NCBI GenBank assembly: GCA_947505565.1 | Contig: CANNLB010000258.1 | Location: 1 to 5,474 of the forward strand | Reading direction: 5' to 3' | Source of the DNA: Acidobacteriota bacterium | GTDB taxonomy: Bacteria > Acidobacteriota > Terriglobia > Bryobacterales > Bryobacteraceae | Length of the DNA stretch: 5,474 nucleotides | Shown here: positions 1 through 5,474 of the stretch, in pieces | How the letters are laid out: every line of letters begins with the position of its first letter | Position numbering within the stretch: the stretch's first letter is position 1 | Program-made: the position numbers and the translations under genes | The notes under the pieces: model-generated | Database searches by the model: none | What the model saw: only the letters and a program-made list of their open reading frames with translations | Told to the model about the DNA's origin: nothing

Positions 1-1
1 A

Positions 2-2026
2 CACTCTTTCCCCGGCCTCGTCGCCTCCGCCGAAGCTAAGTCCGACGCGCTCTTCCACCCCTCCGATCGCACAATCGTCCGCCGCGATCTCGCCGCCGAA
101 GCCGCCGCCTTGGCGCTCCTTCCGGAGGCCGGCTTCCGCCCCGTGCAGTACGTTGGCGTGGAAGGCCCGTCCTGGGACATCTCGCCTGGCAAGCTCCTCC
201 CCGCCCTCCGCAAGCTCTTCCAAGCCGGCTGGTACATCGAACTCCAAGGCCTCCCCATGCGCTCGGCCACCCGCATGAATGCCACCGTCTCCACCGGCAT
301 CGACTGGTTCGAACTCACGGGCGATGTCCACTTCGACGACCTCTCCGTCCCCCTCCCCCAGCTCCTCAAAGCCATGAGCCAAGGCGAGACCATGTTCAAA
401 CTCGAAGACGGCAGCATCGCCATTCTCGACGAAGCCCAGCTCAATCGTCTCCGCGGTCTGCTCCACCTCGCCGAACTCGAAAAGGGCCAGGTCCGCTTCA
501 AGCGGAACCAAGTCGCCCTCCTCGACGCTCTTCTCCTCGCCCAACCCGACATAAAAGCCGACGAGACCCTCAACCACGCCCGCCGCGAGCTCCAAAACTT
601 CCGCGGCATCGGCCCGACCCCCCAACCCCCCGGCTTCATCGGCACCCTCCGCGATTACCAACTCGAAGGCCTCGGCTGGCTGCTCTTTCTCAATAAATTC
701 CGCTTCGGCGGCTGCCTCGCCGACGACATGGGCGTCGGCAAAACAGCCCAAGTTCTGGCTCTGCTCGAAATGCGCCGCTCCGCCCGCGCCGCCGGCGAAG
801 CCATCCCCCCCTCGCTGGTCGTCGCCCCCCGTTCGCTCATCTTCAACTGGCAGCGCGAAGCGGCCCGTTTCACCCCCGAACTCCGAACACTCGACTTCAC
901 CGGCCTCGCCCGCTCCCTCGACGATCTCGATCAGTACGACGTCATCTTCACGACCTACGGCACCCTTCGCCGCGACATCACTACCCTCCAAGAGATCACC
1001 TTCGATTACGCCATCCTCGACGAGGCCCAAGCCATCAAAAATTTCGGTTCCTCCTCCGCCAAAGCCGCCCGGCTCATCAAGTCCAACCACCGCCTCACCA
1101 TGACCGGCACCCCGGTCGAGAACCACCTCGGCGAACTCTGGAGCCTCTTTGAATTCCTCAACCCCGGCATGCTCGGCCACGCCTCGGTCCTCAAGCTCTC
1201 CGGTGCCGGCTCCCGCACGGTCGCCCCGGAAACCCGTGACCTCCTCTCCGCCGGTCTTCGTCCCTTCCTCCTGCGTCGTACCAAGGAGCAGGTCGCCAAA
1301 GAACTCCCCGCGAAGATCGAGCAGACCCTCTTCTGCGAGCTCGACGCCGACGAGCGCAAGCTCTACAACGAACTCCGCGACCACTACCGCGCTTCCCTTC
1401 TTTCGGGAACCTCCCGCACCTGGAACAAGCGTAAGCTCCAGGTGCTCGAAGCGCTACTCCGCCTCCGGCAGGCCTCGTGTCACCCCGGTCTCATCGACAA
1501 GAAACGGGCCGCCGGTTCCAGCGCCAAACTCGATACGTTGCTCAGCCAACTCGACGAAGTCCTCCAGGAAGGCCATAAGGCGCTGATCTTCTCCCAGTTC
1601 ACCTCCTTGCTTGCGCTCGTCCGCACTCAGCTTGATGCCCAAGGCCTGACCTACGAGTATCTCGACGGCAAAACGAAGGACCGCCAAGCCCCGGTCGAGC
1701 GCTTCCAGTCGGATCCCAATTGCAAGCTGTTCCTCATTAGCCTGAAGGCCGGCGGCGTCGGCCTCAACCTGACGGCGGCCGATTATGTCTTCCTCCTCGA
1801 CCCCTGGTGGAACCCCGCCGTCGAGGCACAGGCCATCGACCGAACCCATCGGATTGGCCAGGACAAGCCCGTCTTCGCCTACCGTCTCATCGCGAAGGAT
1901 ACGGTGGAGGAGCGGGTCCTCGAACTCCAAAACTCCAAGCGCGAACTCGCCACCGCCATCCTCAGCGAAGACAACGCCCTCGTCTCCAAGCTCCAACCCG
2001 AAGATCTTGCCCTACTACTCTCCTAG
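2..2026 (+). CDS. SNF2/Swi2-family DEAD-like helicase, C-terminal part (5' end outside window)
   Basis: This is a bacterial SNF2-type ATP-dependent DNA translocase or helicase, presumed cytoplasmic and DNA-bound. The frame is open from position 2, so the TTG at 110 is only an apparent start, and 674 codons are visible. A region typical of bacterial SNF2 proteins comes first (IDWFELTGDV near 299-328). The helicase core follows: RDYQ near 650, motif I DDMGVGKT (722-745), motif II DEAQ (1019-1030), motif III TGTP (1103-1114), ALIFSQF (1580-1600), motif V KAGGVGLNLT (1745-1774), DPWWNP (1799-1816) and motif VI QAIDRTHRIGQ (1829-1861). No motif residue is missing. DEAQ instead of DEAH is usual in bacterial members. 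Full-length relatives have about 1000 residues and often an N-terminal SWIM zinc finger, which would lie upstream here. The stop codon overlaps the 3' end of the convergent pseudogene by 12 bases. A role in repair or transcription recycling is family inference. A restriction or defence role is possible but unsupported here. Confidence 0.95.
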   Translation, partial: HSFPGLVASAEAKSDALFHPSDRTIVRRDLAAEAAALALLPEAGFRPVQYVGVEGPSWDISPGKLLPALRKLFQAGWYIELQGLPMRSATRMNATVSTGIDWFELTGDVHFDDLSVPLPQLLKAMSQGETMFKLEDGSIAILDEAQLNRLRGLLHLAELEKGQVRFKRNQVALLDALLLAQPDIKADETLNHARRELQNFRGIGPTPQPPGFIGTLRDYQLEGLGWLLFLNKFRFGGCLADDMGVGKTAQVLALLEMRRSARAAGEAIPPSLVVAPRSLIFNWQREAARFTPELRTLDFTGLARSLDDLDQYDVIFTTYGTLRRDITTLQEITFDYAILDEAQAIKNFGSSSAKAARLIKSNHRLTMTGTPVENHLGELWSLFEFLNPGMLGHASVLKLSGAGSRTVAPETRDLLSAGLRPFLLRRTKEQVAKELPAKIEQTLFCELDADERKLYNELRDHYRASLLSGTSRTWNKRKLQVLEALLRLRQASCHPGLIDKKRAAGSSAKLDTLLSQLDEVLQEGHKALIFSQFTSLLALVRTQLDAQGLTYEYLDGKTKDRQAPVERFQSDPNCKLFLISLKAGGVGLNLTAADYVFLLDPWWNPAVEAQAIDRTHRIGQDKPVFAYRLIAKDTVEERVLELQNSKRELATAILSEDNALVSKLQPEDLALLLS

Positions 2027-2071
2027 CGTCTTTGCCAACGATTTCCGAAAGCGAACGAACCCGGGGAGCTC

Positions 2072-2093
2072 CGCTACATTTTCAAAAGTAGCG
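2072..2093. repeat. Near-perfect inverted repeat (possible hairpin) downstream of the helicase
   Basis: Arms CGCTAC at 2072-2077 and GTAGCG at 2088-2093 are perfectly complementary. The space between them also holds TTTT and AAAA around a central C, with one unpaired A. The hairpin lies 46 bases past the helicase stop and inside the 3' part of the convergent pseudogene. No T-run follows on either strand, so an intrinsic terminator is only a weak possibility, and chance within coding-derived sequence is equally plausible. Confidence 0.35.
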
Positions 2094-2515
2094 ATCTGCT
2101 CCGCGACACGGTGTACCGCACGTTCGGGCGAAAAGCTCTTCAGTCGCCTACCCGTATTCCCACTGGCCAGTTTCAATGCTCCGTGGAGCCGCTGTTTCGG
2201 GTTGGGCAACCTCTCCAGCTCTGCAATCTTTGGTCGTCCCAAATCGATCTGACCGTTCGGGTACCCCGCGGCCCGACGGATCTGTCAACAGCCAAGCCTC
2301 GGTCATCCGCACCGGTACGACGATGGCCGTTCGATGAACACCTGCGACCGTAGCTACGGCATTCCGTATTCCTTACTCCCGCACCTCCGGTTCTTCGCCG
2401 TCGGCATCTCGGCGCACCACCAGTACATCGCAAGGGTAAAGCGTCACCTTCGGCACTCGCGAAGAATTGACCAGCCCTACTCGCCAAAACTTTTCGACCA
2501 ACCGGTCCCGACGGC

Positions 2516-2729
2516 GCTGCCTCTCCGACGAGCATGGGCTTGTGGCGCTCGGTCTGGCCGCGCGGGCAAAACGTCGGTGCCTAAACCTATGCAACGATAT
2601 ACGCGCCTGCGGCATGGAGGAGGAAGGTCCCGCCCGTCGGCATGCCACGCGGCATGATCAGTTTGTGATCTGGTCAAGTCTATTCGAGCAGAGGTGGTCA
2701 ATTCCTGGGGGGCGCCGAGGAGCGTGACA
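2516..2729 (-). mobile_element. Foreign insert in the DUF4276-like pseudogene, with an IS21-like terminus
   Basis: Protein similarity to the host gene stops at about 2729 and resumes at about 2516, so roughly 213 bp do not belong to the gene. The outer boundary ends in TGACA (2725-2729), which reads TGTCA inward on the reverse strand. It is followed by a repeated motif on the plus strand: TGGTCAA at 2695-2701, TGGTCAA at 2671-2677 and TGATCAG at 2655-2661. TGT/ACA ends with several subterminal TGGTCA-type repeats are typical of IS21-family termini. I cannot recognise IstA or IstB peptide in any frame, and the inner boundary has no matching terminus. This is therefore best read as the scar of a largely deleted element, or a non-autonomous end. 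The insert identity is inference. The interruption itself is well supported. Confidence 0.45.
2641..2656. repeat. Short perfect inverted repeat inside the insert
   Basis: CATGCC (2641-2646) and GGCATG (2651-2656) are perfectly complementary around a 4-base ACGC loop. They sit just inside the innermost TGATCA motif of the insert. This could be part of the mobile-element end or chance in GC-rich DNA. Confidence 0.4.
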
Positions 2730-2895
2730 CTCCCCGCCGGGCGTTGGCGCAAATCACCCTGTCGTCCCAGTCGGCGGAAATCATCGAAGTAGATCTCGCT
2801 CTCGACCCGTGGGTGGTATCTGCCGAGCGCCCACTTCAAAAGTGGACGCAGCACCTCATCCGACGAGCCCTCAGCGCTGATTTTGAAGCGGACGC

Positions 2896-2899
2896 TCAT
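2896..2899 (-). promoter_or_regulatory. ATGA stop/start overlap coupling the two reverse-strand genes
   Basis: The ATPase stop TGA and the partner's start ATG share bases in the sequence ATGA on the reverse strand. Such overlaps normally mean that the second protein is made by termination-reinitiation from the same mRNA. That implies fixed stoichiometry and a shared function before the genes decayed. Confidence 0.8.
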
Positions 2900-3683
2900 G
2901 CCGCTGGGTCGAACGATCGCTTGAGCTGCTGCTGATCGTGGACCAACTTCTTCTCGTCGACGCCAGGCCCGCTGCGGTATACCGGGTTAAGGTACGAAGA
3001 CAAAAGACCTGGAGGGACGGAACGGTCAGCCAATTTTCCACGCCAAGTCCCAACCAGCCCGTTCACCTTCAACCCCGCGTTTGAACCCCGCCGGTTCGCT
3101 ACCACCAAATCCTGCGGCGCCACGTTCTGAACCACTTTCGGGCTATGGGTATTAAAGATAACTTGCCGGTTTACGTTGTCATCCCCAATCGCCTCCTCCG
3201 GATCAACAGAAATACTATATAGCACTTTTAGCACCGAAAGTATCCGCGAAGGGTGTAGTCCATTCTCCGGTTCCTGCTCAATCAGCGCCAAGGCCAGAAA
3301 GCGAAGCGTCCCGTCCGAAAGCGAGCTCGCTGGAGATCTCCCATTGCCTCCCTGCGAAACTATCAACGTCACTAGCTGGCAGCGCTCATGCCGCTCGTCC
3401 CAAACGCCCTTCACCTCGTCAATCAGGTCCGCCAATCGATTCGCCATTCGCGCACACACCTGGCTGTCCGCCAGAGTACGCTCGGCGTGCTCTGGCGCAA
3501 ACACTGGAAACGTCAACTCCGGCTCCCGCGCCGCAGCAAACCGATACAACGCCGCCGCCGAAAGCAAGACGGCGCCCGCATCGCCGAAGGCTCCAACTGC
3601 AGCTGCATCCAAGACCGCATCTCCTTCCGCGCCAACGCCAACGCCACCGTCGGCCCGTCCGCCCTAGTCGCCGTCGCAAGAAC

Positions 3684-3737
3684 CGTCCGCGGCAGCGCGT
3701 CCAACACGAACGTCCGCGGCAGCGCGTCCAACACGAA
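3684..3737. repeat. Two perfect 27-bp tandem copies inside the ATPase pseudogene
   Basis: Positions 3684-3710 and 3711-3737 are identical, and the match continues for two more bases. On the reverse strand each unit encodes FVLDALPRT, so the protein carries this nonapeptide twice in a row. Relatives as I recall them have it once, just before the VLAT segment. The copies show no divergence and keep the frame, which points to a recent slippage or unequal-exchange event. Confidence 0.9.
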
Positions 3738-4292
3738 CGGCCGCGGCCGCCCGCTATTGCCGTCCTGATGCAACTGTACGATCCGTCGACCCTCCTCCAG
3801 TTCAGTGGAAATGAAGGGTGCCGTGCGGTGCTTGACCATCACCACACTATCCCGCCAAATGCTCTTGCTATGCGGAAACAGCAGCGCCTCCCCGCTGATC
3901 CGCCCCCGCGCCCTCCCGCCAACCCACCACCAGTTCGTATCGCAAAAAGGTCGCTGAAGCCTCAACCTCCTACCCCAAATCATCAATCCCCCTTCGCCTG
4001 GACAATGATCTCCGCCACAAACCGCATCTCGTCGGCATGCTTGCTCCCGTCGAAAGAAAACAGCCGCCGCGGGTCACCCGTCCCGTCTCCGCTCCGCACC
4101 CCCAACGCCGTATCCAGCAACGTATTGTCCGCCCGTCGCCGCAGGAAAATCGATCGCGTCAAAGACCTTCGGCTTCCCAATCCCATTCGCCCCTGCAATG
4201 CACGTCAACGCTCCAAATCGCAGGTCGAAGTTCACCAGGTTCTTGAATCCATCCACCTGCAGCCGTACCGATATGCTCGCCAACCTCGCAAA

Positions 4293-4306
4293 ATACGATA
4301 ACGTAT
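4293..4306. promoter_or_regulatory. Small inverted repeat in the 27-bp gap between divergent starts
   Basis: ATACG (4293-4297) and CGTAT (4302-4306) flank ATAA, giving a 5-bp dyad centred between the reverse TTG start (4283) and the forward ATG (4311). The local sequence is AT-rich against a GC-rich background, as expected for a promoter or operator. I see no convincing -35/-10 pair on either strand, and the forward gene lacks a clear Shine-Dalgarno sequence. Treat it as a candidate control site only. Confidence 0.25.
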
Positions 4307-4310
4307 CTTA

Positions 4311-5474
4311 ATGCAGCTTTCCCGCCGCGAACTCCTCTCCGCCGCCGCCCTTCCTTGGGCCCCCAGCCGTCCCAAAATCGCCGCAATCATCACAGAGTAC
4401 CGCAAACACTCCCACGGCCAACACATCGTCGACCGCTTCCTCGAAGGCTACGGCTGGGACGGCGAACACCACCACCCCGCCATGGACCTCGTCTCCCTCT
4501 ACGTCGATCAGCGTCTCAGCGGCGACCTCACGCCCGACCGCGCCGCTCGCTTCCCCGGCATGAAGGTCTATCCCACCATCGCCGAAGCCCTCACCGCCGG
4601 CACCTCCAAGCTCGCCGTCGACGGCGTCATGCTCGTCGGCGAACATGGCCGCTACGCCCGCAACGAAAAGGGCCAAACCAAGTACCCCCGCTACGAGTTC
4701 TTCAAGGAAATCGTCAAGGTCTTCGAAGCCAGCAATCGCGTCGTCCCCGTCTTCAACGACAAACACCTATCCTGGAACTGGGACTGGGCAAAGGAGATGT
4801 ACGACACCTCCCGCCGCATGAAGTTCCCCCTCATGGCCGGCTCCAGCCTCCCCGTCACGTGGCGCACCCCGTCGGTCGAATTTCCCACCGGCACCCGCGT
4901 CGAAGAAGCGATGTGCGTCTGTTACGGCGGCGTCGATAGCTACGACTTCCACGGCCTCGAAACCATCCAGTGCATGGTCGAACGCCGCAAGGGCGGCGAG
5001 TCCGGCGTCGAATGGGTCCAGGCCTATCGCGGCGCCGAGTTCTGGGCCGCCTACAAAGAAAAAGTGTGGCCCACCGAACTCGTCGAAGCCGCCCTCTGCC
5101 GCAGCCATACGCTCATCCCCGCCCGCGAAGGATTCAACGACATCTTCCCCACCGTCGACGACATGAAGCGTATCGTCAAGAACCCCGTCGCCTACCGCTA
5201 CAAGCACTCCGACGGCCTCATGTCCACCATGATCCTGATGAGTGGACTCATCCGCGACTTCAACTTCTCCGCTCGCCTCACTGGCCAGAAGGACCTGTTC
5301 TCCACGCAGATGTACCTCCCCATGCCCGACGGCCGAACCACCCTAGCTAACTTCTTCAGCCCCCTCGTCTACAACTCTGAGCTGATGTACCTCACCGGCA
5401 AAGAGACCTACCCGCTCGAACGGACGCTGCTTACGACCGGCCTCACCGCCGCCGGTGTCGAGAGCCTGCACATC
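4311..5474 (+). CDS. Tat-signal protein of an uncharacterised Gfo/Idh/MocA-like family (3' end outside window)
   Basis: The ATG at 4311 is the first possible start, because an in-frame TAA lies at 4299-4301. The frame stays open for 388 codons to the edge. The N-terminus MQLSRRELLSAAALPWA has a twin-arginine motif (SRRELL, residues 4-9) and a short hydrophobic stretch, so export of a folded, possibly cofactor-bound protein is likely. A Rossmann-like opening follows (KIAAIITEYRKHSH, residues 22-35), then LVSLYVDQ, VDGVMLVGEHGRY, VPVFNDKHLSWN and PLMAGSSLPVTW. The layout recalls Gfo/Idh/MocA oxidoreductase-like proteins, but the glycine-rich nucleotide loop is replaced by TEYRKHSH, so NAD(P) binding is doubtful. 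The His-rich segment GEHHHP near residues 51-56 could bind metal. Homologues that I recall are hypothetical proteins of planctomycetes, acidobacteria and verrucomicrobia. The enzymatic role is unknown. Codon use matches the helicase, which fits a resident chromosomal gene. Confidence 0.8.
   Translation, partial: MQLSRRELLSAAALPWAPSRPKIAAIITEYRKHSHGQHIVDRFLEGYGWDGEHHHPAMDLVSLYVDQRLSGDLTPDRAARFPGMKVYPTIAEALTAGTSKLAVDGVMLVGEHGRYARNEKGQTKYPRYEFFKEIVKVFEASNRVVPVFNDKHLSWNWDWAKEMYDTSRRMKFPLMAGSSLPVTWRTPSVEFPTGTRVEEAMCVCYGGVDSYDFHGLETIQCMVERRKGGESGVEWVQAYRGAEFWAAYKEKVWPTELVEAALCRSHTLIPAREGFNDIFPTVDDMKRIVKNPVAYRYKHSDGLMSTMILMSGLIRDFNFSARLTGQKDLFSTQMYLPMPDGRTTLANFFSPLVYNSELMYLTGKETYPLERTLLTTGLTAAGVESLHI

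Larger units (their letters stand above)
2015..2899 (-). pseudogene. DUF4276/Toprim-like protein, interrupted and frameshifted
   Basis: This is the second gene of the decayed operon. It starts with ATG at 2897-2899, inside the ATGA overlap with the ATPase stop. The first 50 or so codons are clean and contain EGSSDE near residues 10-15, which resembles the first acidic motif of Toprim-like proteins. At codon 57 (about 2729) the frame enters a foreign insert. Recognisable protein resumes near 2516 (DRLVEKFWRVGL), followed by LYPCDVLVVRRDADG, the expected second acidic motif. A TAA at 2373-2375 interrupts it, probably from GAA. The same frame then continues through AVATVAGVHRTAIVVPVRM to TEAWLL (2286-2303). 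A frameshift with a likely loss of a few codons near 2282-2285 follows, and then 88 clean codons (IRRAAGYPNG onward) run to TAG at 2015-2017. Without the insert it would be about 224 codons, a normal size for this kind of protein. The DUF4276 name is from memory. A nuclease-type effector role is inferred. It cannot make a functional protein as read. Confidence 0.8.
2896..4283 (-). pseudogene. AAA_21-type (RecF/OLD-like) ATPase, multiply frameshifted
   Basis: This is the first gene of the decayed operon. Its apparent start is TTG at 4281-4283, because no ATG or GTG lies upstream in frame. The pieces read in order. N-terminus RLQVDGFKNLVNFDLRFG leads to the P-loop GANGIGKP, where the usual Ser/Thr is Pro (codon 4170-4172). 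A one-base insertion near 4133-4136 moves to ADNTLLDTALGVRSGDGTG and ADEMRFVAEIIV. Another near 3985-3987 leads to DDLG, TAG (3970-3972, probably from CAG) and EASATFLRYELVVGW. A third in the C-run 3903-3907 leads to LLFPHSKSIWRDSVV, APFIST, LPRTVLAT and LQLEPSAM. A deletion/frameshift near 3550-3580 leads to ANRLADLIDEVKGVW, SLSDGTLRFLALA (LSDGT at 3307-3321), EPENGLHP, NTHSP (3139-3153) and SYLNPV. The Walker B strand before EPENG is missing (about 3271-3282). The TGA stop overlaps the next ATG. Family members sense or bind DNA in defence or repair, but the role here is unknown. Confidence 0.85.

Noticed and set aside
1454..1996. Long reverse open frame opposite the helicase (180 codons)
   Set aside because: It lies wholly antisense to a well-supported gene with intact motifs. 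Its acidic, Gly/Val/Glu-rich product is what antisense reading of C-ending codons yields.
110..2026. Helicase gene starting at TTG 110
   Set aside because: The frame is open to the left edge with helicase-like composition and no stop. The family is much longer, so the start lies upstream of the window.
2467..2727. Possible transposase fragment in the forward frames of the insert
   Set aside because: I looked for IstA or IstB C-terminal peptide in all forward frames and for an IstA N-terminus in the reverse frames, and recognised none.
2522..2733. CTCC on both sides of the insert as a target-site duplication
   Set aside because: Four bases in GC-rich DNA is easily chance, and the left copy is not followed by a matching element terminus.
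4243..4275. TTGAAT and GATATG as a sigma-70 promoter for the forward gene
   Set aside because: The spacing is 21 bases, too long for a good promoter, and both boxes are imperfect.
3768..4301. Forward open frame of 177 codons
   Set aside because: It lies antisense to the ATPase pseudogene, where reverse frames give recognisable protein. Its Pro/Ser/Arg-rich product has no recognisable motif.
4308..4766. Reverse open frame of 152 codons, Asp/Gly/Val-rich
   Set aside because: It is antisense to the Tat-signal gene and has no recognisable domain. It also overlaps the start region of the better-supported forward gene.
4355..4939. Forward open frame of 194 codons, Arg/Pro-rich
   Set aside because: It is a shifted-frame shadow of the Tat-signal gene. 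The low-complexity Arg/Pro composition is typical of out-of-frame reading in GC-rich DNA.

Overview
The window comes from a GC-rich bacterial chromosome. The intact genes strongly prefer C-ending codons. The forward gene at the right edge carries a twin-arginine leader and belongs to an uncharacterised family that I associate with Acidobacteriota (Bryobacterales / Solibacter-like), Planctomycetota and Verrucomicrobiota. An acidobacterial host is my best guess, but it is an inference from recognition, not from a search.

Layout. (1) From the left edge to 2026, forward strand: the C-terminal two thirds or so of a bacterial SNF2-family helicase with all its motifs intact. The true N-terminus lies outside the window. 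(2) From 4283 down to 2015, reverse strand: the wreck of a two-gene operon. The first gene (4283 to 2896) is a RecF/OLD-like AAA ATPase of the AAA_21 type. The second (2899 to 2015) is a DUF4276/Toprim-like protein. Their junction keeps a 4-base ATGA stop/start overlap, so they were once translated as a coupled pair. Both are broken. The ATPase has about four frameshifts, a nonsense codon, a P-loop Ser-to-Pro change, an in-frame 27-bp tandem duplication and a deletion that removes the Walker B strand. The partner has a foreign insert of about 213 bp with IS21-like terminal features, an in-frame TAA and a frameshift. (3) From 4311 to the right edge, forward strand: the first 388 codons of an intact, probably Tat-exported protein with a Gfo/Idh/MocA-like look but no confident function.

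The two intact genes have no visible functional link. The main interest lies between them. ATPase plus Toprim-like nuclease pairs resemble the two-gene abortive-infection modules of phage defence (AbiL, PARIS and similar). Here such a pair seems to have been inactivated recently: the protein sequence is still easy to read across the frameshifts, and the flanking genes carry no lesions. No tRNA, rRNA or CRISPR array was seen. All of the roughly 2.3 kb between the two intact genes is accounted for by the two pseudogenes and the insert.
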